DNA from: Aggregatilinea lenta | Lineage (GTDB): Bacteria; Chloroflexota; Anaerolineae; Aggregatilineales; Aggregatilineaceae | Assembly (NCBI RefSeq): GCF_003569045.1 | Contig: NZ_BFCB01000003.1 | Location: 1,798,001-1,862,000, forward strand | Direction of reading: 5' to 3' | Length of the DNA: 64,000 nt | In this document: positions 29,751-38,755 of the stretch, one piece after another | How the letters are laid out: every line of letters begins with the position of its first letter | Numbering within the stretch: position 1 is the first letter of the stretch | The notes under the pieces: model-generated | What the model was told of the DNA's origin: nothing | Database searches by the model: none | The model's input: the letters and a program-made list of their open reading frames with translations, nothing else | Translations under genes and position numbers: made by a program

Positions 29751-30902
29751 ATGCTAGTAAGGTTTGTCAAAGACCCCCGCCTGGATCGTTTACTCGAACC
29801 GTTAATGCCTTTAATAGCCGCACTGGCTGCTCTCGTAGTTGGTGCGGTTGTATTAGTGCTTCTTGATGTCAATCCAATAGATGCCTATAAAGCTCTTTAT
29901 GAAGGCGCATTTGGAACTAAAAATGCATTTGCTGAAACGCTGGTCAAGGCGACGCCGCTGCTGCTGGTCGGCATCGGCATCTGCATCAGCTTTCGCGCCG
30001 GGGTGATCAACATTGGCGGCGAGGGACAGATGGTGATCGGCGCGCTGATGGGCACGGCCCTGGCGCTGCAAATACCGGACGCTCCGGCAGAGGTCATCAT
30101 CCCACTGTCACTGGTGGTCGGTTTCATCGGCGGGGCGGTGTGGGGCGCGCTGGCCGGAGCACTCAAGGCGTACTTCAACGTCAACGAAATCCTCAGCACG
30201 GTGATGCTCAACCAGATCGCCATCTACACCATGAATTACCTGCTGAACAATACGTTGATCGACCCCGCGCAGGCGCAGCTTGCGTCACGCATCCCGCAGA
30301 CGGCGCGCCTGTCGCGTGCGGCGGACCTGCCGCGCCTATGGATGCCTACCCGGCTCCACCTGGGCGTGGTGATCGCCGTGGTGCTGGCCATTCTGGTCTA
30401 CATCCTGCTGTGGCGCACGACGCTCGGCTATCGCATCCGCGCGGTGGGTAAAAGCCCGCGCGCCTCGCGCTATGCGGGCATCAACGTGAAACGCTACGTC
30501 GTGCTGTCGCTGCTGCTCAGCGGCGGGTTCGCCGGGCTAGCCGGGATTACCCAGGTGCTCGGCGTCAGCCACCGTATGATCACCGACGGCTCGGCCTCCG
30601 GCTTCACCGGCAGCGCGGGCTTCAACGGTATCGTCGCGGCGCTGTTCGGCAAGCTGCATCCTATCGGCGCGATTCCGGCGTCGATCCTGTTCGGCGCGCT
30701 GCTCGTGGGCGCGAACCAGCTCCAGCGTACAACGCAGGTGCCCTCCGCGTTTGTGACCACGCTGAACGGCATTGTGCTGCTCTTTGTCGTGGGCAGCGAG
30801 ATCTGGACTCGCCGCCGTGCGCGCCGCCGGGTTGCCGTGGTGTCCTCTGAGCCGACCCCGCCCGCGCGGCAGACGGCTGTGGAAGCGGAGCCTGCGAAAT
30901 GA
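29751..30902 (+). CDS. Nucleoside/Bmp-type ABC transporter permease 1
   Basis: 383 residues from the ATG at 29751 (GAGG five bases before it). About ten membrane helices of the BPD_transp_2 family, related to NupP/YufP and to RbsC-type permeases. The diagnostic loop 'GVINIGGEGQMVIGALMG' and the coupling segment 'SGGFAGLAGITQVLG' are visible, and 'GFNGIVAALFGKLHPIGAIPASILFGALLVGA' spans the last helices. Works with the second permease, the binding protein and the double ATPase encoded just downstream. Family members import nucleosides or purines. The C-terminus is basic and Pro-rich. Confidence 0.9.
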   Translation: MLVRFVKDPRLDRLLEPLMPLIAALAALVVGAVVLVLLDVNPIDAYKALYEGAFGTKNAFAETLVKATPLLLVGIGICISFRAGVINIGGEGQMVIGALMGTALALQIPDAPAEVIIPLSLVVGFIGGAVWGALAGALKAYFNVNEILSTVMLNQIAIYTMNYLLNNTLIDPAQAQLASRIPQTARLSRAADLPRLWMPTRLHLGVVIAVVLAILVYILLWRTTLGYRIRAVGKSPRASRYAGINVKRYVVLSLLLSGGFAGLAGITQVLGVSHRMITDGSASGFTGSAGFNGIVAALFGKLHPIGAIPASILFGALLVGANQLQRTTQVPSAFVTTLNGIVLLFVVGSEIWTRRRARRRVAVVSSEPTPPARQTAVEAEPAK

Positions 30903-31837
30903 TCGGCGACCTGTTCACCGCAAGTGTGCTCATTGGCATTGCCGGGTCGGGCATCCGGCTGGCGACGCCCTATCTGTATGCCGCCCTCGGCGAAACCTTC
31001 GGCCAGCGCAGCGGCGTGTTCAACCTGGGCGTCGAGGGTGTGATGCTCATGGGGGCGTTTTCGGCCTATTGGGCGACGTACGAGTCCGGTAACAATTTGC
31101 TGATCGGCATCCTGGTGGCGCTGTTCGTCGGCGTGTTGATGGGCTTGCTGACGGCCTTTATCAACGTCACGCTGAAGGCGGAGCAGGGCATCAGTGGCAT
31201 CGGCATCTTCATGTTCGGGCTGGGCCTGAGCGAGCTGCTGTACCAGATCGCGTTCAAAGGCGAGCGCATCCCGATCAAAGCCTTCTCGCGCATCAACATC
31301 CCGCTGCTGTCGGATATTCCGGTCGTCGGCGAGATCTTCTTCCGGCAGAATCTGCTGGTGTATGTCGCGTTTGCGCTGGTTCCGGTGGCGTGGTTCGTGA
31401 TCAACCGCACGACGTTTGGTCTGAAGATCCGCGCCGTGGGGCAGAACCCGGAAGCGGCGGACGCGATGGGCATCAACGTCACGCGCATCCGTTACGCCAC
31501 GGTGACGCTGGGTGGCATGCTGGCTGCGGTGGCGGGCGCGTCGTTATCCATCGCGCAGCTCAACGTCTTCCAGCAGAACATGACGGCGGGACAAGGTTTT
31601 ATCGCGGTGGCGCTGGTATACTTCGGAAGCTGGCGACCCTTCGGCGTGATGGCCGGGGCGTTGCTGTTCAGCACGGTGAACGCGCTCCAGTTGTGGGTGC
31701 GCACCAGGGGCATCGACATCCCGGCGGAATACGCCTCGATGGCGCCCTATCTGCTCACGATCCTGGCGCTGGTGTTTGCGTCGCGCCGGGTGGACCAGCC
31801 CGCAGCGCTGGGGAAGGTGTTCGAGCGCGGCGGGTAG
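30899..31837 (+). CDS. Nucleoside/Bmp-type ABC transporter permease 2
   Basis: 312 residues, BPD_transp_2 family (NupQ/YufQ-like), about eight to nine helices. 'YLYAALGETFGQRSGVFNLGVEGVMLMGAFSAYW' region is the typical start, 'NLGVEGVMLMGA' matching the NxGxEGxM signature of this permease type, and 'LKIRAVGQNPEAADAMGINV' is the cytoplasmic coupling loop. ATG overlaps the stop of permease 1 as ATGA, so the two are translationally coupled and likely form a heterodimer. The last segment 'MAPYLLTILALVFAS' is the final helix. Confidence 0.9.
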   Translation: MIGDLFTASVLIGIAGSGIRLATPYLYAALGETFGQRSGVFNLGVEGVMLMGAFSAYWATYESGNNLLIGILVALFVGVLMGLLTAFINVTLKAEQGISGIGIFMFGLGLSELLYQIAFKGERIPIKAFSRINIPLLSDIPVVGEIFFRQNLLVYVAFALVPVAWFVINRTTFGLKIRAVGQNPEAADAMGINVTRIRYATVTLGGMLAAVAGASLSIAQLNVFQQNMTAGQGFIAVALVYFGSWRPFGVMAGALLFSTVNALQLWVRTRGIDIPAEYASMAPYLLTILALVFASRRVDQPAALGKVFERGG

Positions 31838-31880
31838 CACGGCAAGGCAATCTCCACACTGTTCTTGGGGTTTCCCGGTT

Positions 31881-31898
31881 GACCGGAATAACCCGGTC
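31881..31898 (+). other. Hairpin between permease 2 and the binding-protein gene
   Basis: GACCGG and CCGGTC with a 6-base loop, not followed by T's. Such hairpins can mark mRNA processing that raises the level of the binding protein over the permeases. AGGAGG precedes the next gene at about 31931. Confidence 0.35.
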
Positions 31899-31947
31899 GG
31901 CCTGAATCAAGCTCGCTTTGATCACCGTCTAGGAGGCGAAGATCCAC

Positions 31948-33018
31948 ATGAACAAGAGATTACTGCTGTCGCTTATTTTGGTCGTCGTTTTGGCCGTTCC
32001 CGTGTTCAGTGTCAGCGCGCAAGACGACGAGCCGTTCAAGGTCGCCGTCGTGATGCCGTCCACCGTCAATGACCTGGCCTTCAGCCAGAGCATGTACGAC
32101 TCGCTGCTGGCCGTGCAGGAAGAAATGGGCGGCGAAGAAGCCTTCCAGTTCGTATATTCCGAGAACATGTTTGTGATTGACGACGCCGCGACCGCTATCC
32201 GTGACTACGCCAGCCAGGGCTACAATCTGGTGATCGCGCACGGCTCGCAGTACGGCTCCTCGCTGCAGGAAATCGCGCCGGACTTCCCCGACACGGCGTT
32301 TGCCTGGGGCACCACCGTCGATACGTTTGTGGACCAGGGCATTGACAACATCTTTGCCTACGAAGCGCGCGCCGAAGAGGGCGGCTATGTGAACGGCGTG
32401 ATCGCGGCCATGCTCAGCGAGAGCGGCACTATCGGTGTAGTTGGCCCGATTGAAACCGGCGACGCGAAGCTGTACGTCGATGGCTTCAAGGCGGGCGTGC
32501 TGTCGGTGAACCCCGACGCGGATGTGCTCGTGAACTACATCCAGTCCTTCAGCGACCTGTCGCTGGCGGCGGCGGCTGCAGAAACCATGCTGGACGAAGG
32601 CGCGGACGTGCTGACCGGTACGGCGCAGATGGTCCCCGGCGCGATCGGCAAAGCCCAGGAAGCGGGCGCGCTGTGGTTCGGCACCCAGGCCGACCAGACC
32701 TCCCTGGCCCCCGACGTAGTCGTCGCGAATCAGGTTTATGACTGGACCGTCGTGCTCGACGAAATGATCGCCAAGATCCAGGAAGGCCAGATGGGCGGCG
32801 AAGCCTTCGCTATCACCCTGGAAAACGGCGGCGAGCTGATTACTTTCAACGAAGACTATGAGCTGCCCGAAGACGTGCTGGCGGCGGCAGAAGACGCCAT
32901 CGACCAGATCGCCAGCGGCGCGATCACCTTCTCCGTGGACGAAGAAGGCATGCTCAACGTCGAAATGGGCGAGCCGATGATGGAAGGCACCGCCGAAGCA
33001 ACCGAGGCGGCCAGCTAA
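31948..33018 (+). CDS. BMP-family substrate-binding protein (nucleoside/purine type)
   Basis: 356 residues. A signal peptide ('RLLLSLILVVVLAVPVFSVSA' area, cleavage near Ala25) precedes a periplasmic-binding fold of the PnrA/Med/BMP family, whose characterised members bind purine nucleosides. Seen: 'FKVAVVMPSTVNDLAFSQSMYDSL', 'GYNLVIAHGSQYGSSLQEIAPDFPD', 'FAYEARAEEGGYVNGVIAAML', 'GTAQMVPGAIGKAQEAGALWFG'. No lipobox Cys is present, so unlike Bmp lipoproteins it may stay anchored by an uncleaved signal or be held at the surface in another way. The tail is rich in Glu/Ala/Thr. It is the third gene in the transporter set. Confidence 0.9.
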   Translation: MNKRLLLSLILVVVLAVPVFSVSAQDDEPFKVAVVMPSTVNDLAFSQSMYDSLLAVQEEMGGEEAFQFVYSENMFVIDDAATAIRDYASQGYNLVIAHGSQYGSSLQEIAPDFPDTAFAWGTTVDTFVDQGIDNIFAYEARAEEGGYVNGVIAAMLSESGTIGVVGPIETGDAKLYVDGFKAGVLSVNPDADVLVNYIQSFSDLSLAAAAAETMLDEGADVLTGTAQMVPGAIGKAQEAGALWFGTQADQTSLAPDVVVANQVYDWTVVLDEMIAKIQEGQMGGEAFAITLENGGELITFNEDYELPEDVLAAAEDAIDQIASGAITFSVDEEGMLNVEMGEPMMEGTAEATEAAS

Positions 33019-33038
33019 CGCATGTTCGTGCAACCTGC

Positions 33039-33062
33039 GGGGGTGCGGCACGCCGCACCCCC
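33039..33062 (+). other. Strong GC hairpin after the binding-protein gene
   Basis: Ten perfect pairs (GGGGGTGCGG/CCGCACCCCC) around a CACG loop, with no T-run. It probably protects the 3' end of the binding-protein mRNA or attenuates reading into the ATPase gene, rather than ending transcription completely. Confidence 0.5.
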
Positions 33063-33106
33063 ATCTTGCCTCACGCTCGATTAGTATTCTTAACGGACAG
33101 ACCACT

Positions 33107-34678
33107 ATGCCTGCCTCAACGAACCTTCTTCCAACGGGCCATGCCCGCATCGACCACATGGAGATGCATGGGATCGTCAAGCGCTTCCCCGGCGTGCTGG
33201 CGACGGATCATGTCGATTTCGACGTGCGGGCGGGCGAGGTCCACGCGCTGCTGGGCGAAAACGGGGCGGGCAAAAGTACCTTAATGAAGATCCTTTACGG
33301 GCTGTACCAGCCGGACGCGGGCGAAATCCGTCTGGATGGGCAGCCAGTCGCGGTGCACTCTCCATCCGACGCCATCGCACGCGGGATCGGCATGATCCAC
33401 CAGCACTTTATGCTGGTCCCCTCGCTGACCGTGACCGAAAACGTGGCGCTGGGCTTGAAGTCGTCGCGCGGGCTGCTGCTGGATCTGGATCGGGTGGCGG
33501 CGCGCATCCGCGAGCTGGCGGAGACGTACGGCCTCCAGGTCGATCCCGACCGCCCGGTGTGGCAGTTGGCCGTGGGCCAGCAGCAGCGCGTCGAGATCAT
33601 GAAAGCGCTCTATCGTGGCGCGGCGCTGCTGATTCTGGACGAGCCGACCGCCGTGCTGACTCCGCAGGAAGTGGACGACTTGTTCGTCACGCTGCGGCAG
33701 ATGGCGCGCGACGGCCACGCGCTGATCTTCATCTCTCATAAGCTGCATGAGGTACTGTCGATCAGCAACCGCGTGACCGTGCTGCGCGATGGCCGCTTCA
33801 TCGGATCGGTCCCGACGTCGGAGGCGACCAAGCAGTCGCTGGCGCGCATGATGGTCGGGCGCGACGTGGTGCTGGAATACGAGCGTCACGAAGCGGCGCA
33901 GGGCGAAGTACGGCTAAAGCTTGAGAACCTCGAAGCGCTGCGCGACGAAGGCACGCCCGCGCTGCGCGGCGTCTCGATCGAAGTCCGTTCCGGGGAGATC
34001 CTGGGATTGGCGGGTGTGTCGGGCAATGGCCAGCGCGAGCTGGCGCAGACGATCTTCGGGCTGCGGCCCGCGTCCGCCGGACGCGTGCTGCTCGATGGGC
34101 ACGACGTGCTGGGCAAGCACGTCAACGTGCTCAACGCCAGGGGGCTGTCGTATATCCCCGAAGAGCGCATGCTCGATGGCGTGATCACCGACTTCACCGT
34201 GGCCGAGAATATGGTCTTGCAGGATCACGGCCAGAAGCCCTTCGCGACGAGCATTTTTCTGAACGGGCGCGCTATCGGGCGGACGTGCGGCGAGCTGATC
34301 AAGAGCTTCGACATCAAGACGCCCAGCGGTGACACGCCGATCAAGAGCCTGTCCGGCGGCAACATCCAGAAGGTGATCCTGGCGCGCGAGCTGCGGCGCA
34401 ACCCGCGCGTGCTGATTGCCGCCCAGCCGACGCGCGGTGTGGACATCGGCGCAACGGAGTACATCCACCGCTGCCTGCTGGACGAGCGCGCGAAGGGCAC
34501 CGCGACGATGCTGATCTCTGAGGACCTGGACGAGATCCTGGCGCTCGCGGATCGCATCGCGGTGATTTACGAAGGCGAGATCGTCGGCGTAGTGGACCGC
34601 GCCGGCGCGGACGTGGAGACGCTGGGCCTGATGATGGCGGGCGTCCGTCCTGAGGGCCACCCTGCGGCAGCGGGGTAA
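33107..34678 (+). CDS. Nucleoside/Bmp-type ABC transporter, double ATPase subunit
   Basis: 523 residues with two ABC ATPase domains in tandem (NupO/RbsA/MglA type). The first has a full Walker A 'GENGAGKSTLMKIL', Q loop 'IHQHFMLVPSLTV', signature 'LAVGQQQRVEIMKAL' and 'LILDEPTAVLTP'. The second has the degenerate P-loop usual for this family ('GVSGNGQRELAQTIFG'), signature 'LSGGNIQKVILAREL' and 'LIAAQPTRGVDIGA', where the catalytic Glu is replaced by Gln. One ATP site is therefore likely active. The ATG at 33107 lacks a clear ribosome site; Met at 33158 ('MEMHGIVKRFPG') is an equally good start. Confidence 0.92.
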   Translation: MPASTNLLPTGHARIDHMEMHGIVKRFPGVLATDHVDFDVRAGEVHALLGENGAGKSTLMKILYGLYQPDAGEIRLDGQPVAVHSPSDAIARGIGMIHQHFMLVPSLTVTENVALGLKSSRGLLLDLDRVAARIRELAETYGLQVDPDRPVWQLAVGQQQRVEIMKALYRGAALLILDEPTAVLTPQEVDDLFVTLRQMARDGHALIFISHKLHEVLSISNRVTVLRDGRFIGSVPTSEATKQSLARMMVGRDVVLEYERHEAAQGEVRLKLENLEALRDEGTPALRGVSIEVRSGEILGLAGVSGNGQRELAQTIFGLRPASAGRVLLDGHDVLGKHVNVLNARGLSYIPEERMLDGVITDFTVAENMVLQDHGQKPFATSIFLNGRAIGRTCGELIKSFDIKTPSGDTPIKSLSGGNIQKVILARELRRNPRVLIAAQPTRGVDIGATEYIHRCLLDERAKGTATMLISEDLDEILALADRIAVIYEGEIVGVVDRAGADVETLGLMMAGVRPEGHPAAAG

Positions 34679-34708
34679 GGCGGGGCGGGACGAAGGTTCC
34701 GCCGTAGA

Positions 34709-34737
34709 TTGATCGCTCTTAAATAATCCGTTACAAT
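34709..34737 (+). promoter_or_regulatory. Promoter of the molybdenum hydroxylase operon
   Basis: TTGATC (34709-34714), exactly 17 bp, TACAAT (34732-34737). It implies a 5' leader of about 130 bases before the ATG at 34875. That leader can fold into GC-rich hairpins, for example CGCC/GGCG near 34773-34785 and TGGGC/GCCCA near 34794-34809. Confidence 0.65.
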
Positions 34738-34874
34738 AGTCATCATCAAGTTCCCCGGCTGCGGGTCGTGGACGCCGCGTGGCGGACCGGCGTTGGGCAT
34801 CCTCGCCCATCGAAAAGTGCCTACAGTCGCATATCTCGCTCGACGTTATATTACGACTGATGGAAGCACCCACC

Positions 34875-35789
34875 ATGAGCCTGTGGAATCATTACTATAC
34901 CCCTACCTCTGTTGACGACGCGCTGGCCCTGCTGGCCCAGTACGAGGGCCGTGCGCGTGTCATTGCGGGCGGCACTGACCTGCTGCTCGACATCCGCCAG
35001 GGTCACATGGCGCCGCCTGATGCGCTGATCGACGTGACCCGCATTCAAGGTTTCGACGATGTTCGACAAGACGGCGATACGCTGTTCCTGGGCGCGGGCG
35101 TGACCCACACGCAGATCGTGCAGTCCAGTGTGATCACCGCGCGCGCAACCTGCCTGGTGGAAAGCTGCGGCGTCGTAGGCGGTCCCCAGGTGCGCAATGT
35201 CGGCACGCTGGGCGGCAACGTCGCGCATGCGCTGCCCGCCGGGGATGGCACGACGTCGCTGGTCGCGCTCGACGCGGACGCCGAAATCGTGCAGCAGGGC
35301 GAGCGGCGTTGGGTCCCGATCCGCGAGATGTATCTTGGCCCCGGCGTGTCGCTGCTCGATTCGACGCGCGACCTGCTGCTGGGCTTTCGCTTTGCGCTGA
35401 CCCGCAAGGGCGAGGCGACCGCGTTCAAGCGCATCATGCGCCCGCAGGGCGTCGCGCTGCCGATTCTGGGCTGTGCGGTGTGGATGCGCGTGGATGATGC
35501 CGGGGAACGCATCGAGGACGTGCGCGTCTGCATCGGCCCGGTGGACCGTGTGCCCGTGCGCGCGGACGAAGTCGAGGCGTCGCTGCGCGGCGTGCTGATT
35601 GCGCCGGACGCGTTCGAGCACGCTGTGGTGGTTGCGCGCGACTCGCTGCACCCGCGCACGAGTAAGTTCCGCGCGACGGCTGAATATCGCGTAGAGATGG
35701 TAGAAACGCTGCTGCGCCGTGTACTGTCGCTCGCTGCTGAGCGGGCGCGCACCGGAGAGGCAGTCCCTGAAGGTGTTGGGTTGGAATAG
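34875..35789 (+). CDS. FAD-binding subunit of a xanthine dehydrogenase-family enzyme (CoxM/XdhB-like)
   Basis: 304 residues from the ATG at 34875, which has GGAAG ten bases before it; earlier starts would place the leader in frame without support. FAD-binding PCMH fold: 'ARVIAGGTDLLLDIRQG' holds the FAD diphosphate loop and 'RNVGTLGGNVAHALPAGDGTTSLVALDA' the second FAD motif, normally 'RNxGTxGGNxxxxSPxxD'. The C-terminal CO-dehydrogenase flavoprotein domain starts around 175. It passes electrons from the FeS clusters of the next gene product to NAD or another acceptor. 15 bp separate it from that gene. Confidence 0.9.
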   Translation: MSLWNHYYTPTSVDDALALLAQYEGRARVIAGGTDLLLDIRQGHMAPPDALIDVTRIQGFDDVRQDGDTLFLGAGVTHTQIVQSSVITARATCLVESCGVVGGPQVRNVGTLGGNVAHALPAGDGTTSLVALDADAEIVQQGERRWVPIREMYLGPGVSLLDSTRDLLLGFRFALTRKGEATAFKRIMRPQGVALPILGCAVWMRVDDAGERIEDVRVCIGPVDRVPVRADEVEASLRGVLIAPDAFEHAVVVARDSLHPRTSKFRATAEYRVEMVETLLRRVLSLAAERARTGEAVPEGVGLE

Positions 35790-35804
35790 GGAGATAAGAC
35801 GATC

Positions 35805-38615
35805 ATGAGCCGACTGACGCTGACTGTAAACGACAAACCTTATGATCTTGACGTGCTGGAGTCGCGCACCCTGGCCCAACTGCTGCGCCTCGATCTCGGC
35901 CTGACCGGGACGAAGATCGGTTGCGAAGAGGCCGAATGTGGCATCTGCACCGTCCTGGTGGACGGTGTGCCAGTCGATTCGTGCCTGTACCCGGCGTTCA
36001 AGGCGCAGGGCGCGGAGATTCTGACGATTGAGGGCTTGAAGCAGAACGGCGACCTGCACCCGCTGCAGCAGGCGTTCGTGGATCACGGCGCGGTGCAGTG
36101 CGGCTTCTGTACGCCCGGCCTGATCATGACCTCCTACGCGCTGATCAAGGACAACCCCGACCCCAGCGATCACGACATCAAGGTGGCGCTCAAGGATACG
36201 CTGTGCCGCTGTACGGGCTACACCAGCGTGATCAGCGCCATTCACTCCGCCGCCAGCGACCTGCGCGGCGCGGGCGCGATCCCCTGGAAGCAGGTGAAGA
36301 CGGTCGAGCCGCTCAAGGTGGTGGGGCGCTCCGTGCCGCCACAGGAAGTTGTCTCAAAGGTGACGGGCGCGGCCAAGTTCACTGATGACTACGTGTTTCC
36401 CGGCATGCTGTTCGCGCGGACGCTGCGCGCGGCCTATCCGCACGCGCGCATTTTGTCGATCGACACGAGCAAGGCGAAGGCGCTGCCCGGCGTGCATGCC
36501 GTGCTGACGCACGAAGACATCCCCGGCGAGAACATTCATGGTCTGGTCTATTCCGACTGGCCGGTGCTAGCCGCCGACAAGGTGCGCTACATGGGCGACC
36601 CCGTGGCAATCGTCGCGGCGGACAACGCCGACATTGCCGCCGAAGCGCTGGCGCTGATCGAAGTCGAGTACGAGCCGCTGCCGGTAGTGGCCGATCCTGA
36701 ATATGCCAACACGCCCGAAGCGCCGCACGTCCACGAGGAATGGGAAGGCGGCAACCTGCTGAAGCACATCAAGGTGCGCCACGGCGACGTGGAGCAGGGC
36801 TTCAACGAGGCAGACGTGGTCGTCGAGCGCGAATATCGCACGCCGACCATCGAGCACGCCTTCATGGAGCCGGAATGCGCGATTGGCGTCCCAGCGGGCT
36901 TCGACGACGAGCACACCAAGCTGACGATCTACGTGGGATCGCAGATCCCCTACGACGACCGCCGCCAGGCGGCGCGCGCGCTCAACCTGCCGGAAGACCA
37001 GATCCGCGTGCGCGGCACGTTGATCGGCGGTGGGTTCGGCGGCAAGGAAGACATCGCGGGCCAGATCCACGCCGGTATGCTGGCGATGGCGACAGGCTGC
37101 CCGGTCAAGATGCTCTATACGCGGCAGGAATCGCTGTTGTTCCACCCCAAGCGCCATGCGACGATCATCCGCATCAAGACCGGGGCCAAGCGCGACGGCA
37201 CGCTGGTGGCGGTCCAGGCCGAGCTGTACGGCGACGGCGGCGCGTATGCCAGCCTATCCGACAAGGTCATGACGCGCGCCACGACGCACGCTACCGGCCC
37301 GTACGTGATGCCCAATGCCAAGATCGACTGCTACGTGATGTACACCAACAACCCGCCGTCGGGCGCGTTCCGTGGCTTCGGCGTGACGCAGTCGGCGTTC
37401 GCCGTCGAGCAGAACATGGATCTCGTCGCGGAAGCGATCGGCATGGACCCGCTGGAGTTCCGGCGCAAGAACGCGCAGAAGGTCGGCGTGACGACCGCGA
37501 CCGGCCAACTCCTGCGCGAGAGTGTTGGCCTGCTGGAGACGATCGATCGTGTCAACCAGGATATGCGCGGCGGCGACCCGGCGAGCTTCCAGTGGAGCTG
37601 GCGCGAAGGCAATAAGGCGTATGGCTGGGGTGTCGCCAGCGCGTACAAGAACACCGGTCTGGGCGGTGGCGCGAACGACGCAGCGGCGGCAGAAGTCGAG
37701 ATCTACGAGAACTCGATTGCCGAGGTGCGCACCTCGTCCGCCGACATGGGGCAGGGCCTCAGCGCCGTGCTGGCGCAGGTAGCCGCGGAAGAACTCGGCA
37801 TGCCCGTCGAACACGTGCGCGTGCTGCTCTCCGACACGGACCTGACGCCGGATGGCGGCCCAACTACCGCCTCACGCCAGACCTACGTCAGCGGCAACGC
37901 GGCGCGGCACGCGGCGGCGACCATGCGCGACGCGTTGCGGTCGGTGGCGGCGGAGCGCCTGAGCGTCGCGCCGTCCGACCTGCGCTTCGAGGACGGCTGT
38001 ATCCGCTATAACGGCTCCGGCGTGGAGATCGGGCAGGTGGCGGCGTGGATGCGCGAGCAGGGCCAGGAGGCGAAGGTGCGCTTCCAGTATGCCGCGCCCA
38101 AGACGCAGCCGCTTGGTACGGGCGGCGACATGCACTTCGCGTTCTCCTATGCGACACAGGCTGCGCTGATCGAAGTGGATATGGAAACCGGCGCGGTGAA
38201 GGTGCTCAAGGTCATCGCGGCCAACGATGTGGGCCGGGCGATCAACCCGCGTATGCTCGAAGGACAGGTCGAGGGCGGCATTGCGATGGGCATGGGCAAC
38301 TGCCTGACGGAAGAGTACATCGTCGAGGCGGGCGTGCCGTGGAGCACGCTGCTGGCCCGCTACAAGATGCCCAGCATCAAGCACACGCCGGAGATCGTCT
38401 CGCACATGGTCGAGCATCCCACCGCCGACGGGCCGTTCGGCGCGAAGGGCGTCGGGGAGATCACGTCGATCAACACCACGCCCGCCATTGCCAACGCGGT
38501 CTACAACGCGACGGGCGTGCGCGTCTTCAGTATCCCGGTGGACCAGGACGCGCTGCTGCGCGCGATCAAGCGCGGCCAGCCGGAAGTGCACACGACATGG
38601 CACGACGTGAAGTAG
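35805..38615 (+). CDS. Fused 2Fe-2S and molybdopterin-binding subunit of a xanthine dehydrogenase-family enzyme
   Basis: 936 residues. The N-terminal 150 residues carry two 2Fe-2S clusters: Cys40/45/48/60 (ferredoxin type) and Cys99/102/134/136 (helical type). A linker leads to the molybdopterin subunit from about 175 on, with 'TLIGGGFGGKED', 'PSGAFRGFGVTQS' (substrate Arg region of xanthine/aldehyde oxidases) and the base-catalyst Glu885 in 'GAKGVGEITS'. The CO dehydrogenase motif AYRCSFR is absent, so it is a purine or aldehyde hydroxylase. FeS-Mo fusions of this length match XdhD and Mop-type enzymes. Lying downstream of a nucleoside importer, a purine substrate is plausible. Needs the Mo cofactor; no maturation gene is in the window. 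Confidence 0.9.
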   Translation: MSRLTLTVNDKPYDLDVLESRTLAQLLRLDLGLTGTKIGCEEAECGICTVLVDGVPVDSCLYPAFKAQGAEILTIEGLKQNGDLHPLQQAFVDHGAVQCGFCTPGLIMTSYALIKDNPDPSDHDIKVALKDTLCRCTGYTSVISAIHSAASDLRGAGAIPWKQVKTVEPLKVVGRSVPPQEVVSKVTGAAKFTDDYVFPGMLFARTLRAAYPHARILSIDTSKAKALPGVHAVLTHEDIPGENIHGLVYSDWPVLAADKVRYMGDPVAIVAADNADIAAEALALIEVEYEPLPVVADPEYANTPEAPHVHEEWEGGNLLKHIKVRHGDVEQGFNEADVVVEREYRTPTIEHAFMEPECAIGVPAGFDDEHTKLTIYVGSQIPYDDRRQAARALNLPEDQIRVRGTLIGGGFGGKEDIAGQIHAGMLAMATGCPVKMLYTRQESLLFHPKRHATIIRIKTGAKRDGTLVAVQAELYGDGGAYASLSDKVMTRATTHATGPYVMPNAKIDCYVMYTNNPPSGAFRGFGVTQSAFAVEQNMDLVAEAIGMDPLEFRRKNAQKVGVTTATGQLLRESVGLLETIDRVNQDMRGGDPASFQWSWREGNKAYGWGVASAYKNTGLGGGANDAAAAEVEIYENSIAEVRTSSADMGQGLSAVLAQVAAEELGMPVEHVRVLLSDTDLTPDGGPTTASRQTYVSGNAARHAAATMRDALRSVAAERLSVAPSDLRFEDGCIRYNGSGVEIGQVAAWMREQGQEAKVRFQYAAPKTQPLGTGGDMHFAFSYATQAALIEVDMETGAVKVLKVIAANDVGRAINPRMLEGQVEGGIAMGMGNCLTEEYIVEAGVPWSTLLARYKMPSIKHTPEIVSHMVEHPTADGPFGAKGVGEITSINTTPAIANAVYNATGVRVFSIPVDQDALLRAIKRGQPEVHTTWHDVK

Positions 38616-38659
38616 CCCGCTGCACTCAGTAAGCGGCACGCCGTAAACAAGCTGTTAGA

Positions 38660-38696
38660 AATCCCCTGTCCCATTGCGGGCGGGGGATTATTGGTT
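38660..38696 (+). terminator. Possible terminator after the molybdenum hydroxylase operon
   Basis: AATCCCC and GGGGATT enclose an inner CCC/GGG stem; a TTGGTTTT stretch follows. The stem has internal mismatches and the T-run is broken, so this is tentative. TATAGT at 38698-38703 right after it may be the -10 box of the next gene. Confidence 0.4.
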
Positions 38697-38755
38697 TTAT
38701 AGTCTGGAACGCATGATCCGCGCTATGCAGATTGCGTGTCAGAGTGGTCCCGCTT

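Noticed and set aside
34851-36245. A 464-codon antisense frame over the FAD subunit and FeS part of the Mo enzyme
   Set aside because: Same reasons: no motif, and the opposite strand carries conserved FAD and 2Fe-2S signatures.
35805-38615. Carbon monoxide dehydrogenase large subunit
   Set aside because: The AYRCSFR active-site motif of CoxL is missing. The GAFRGFG and GAKGVGE motifs fit xanthine/aldehyde oxidase-type enzymes.
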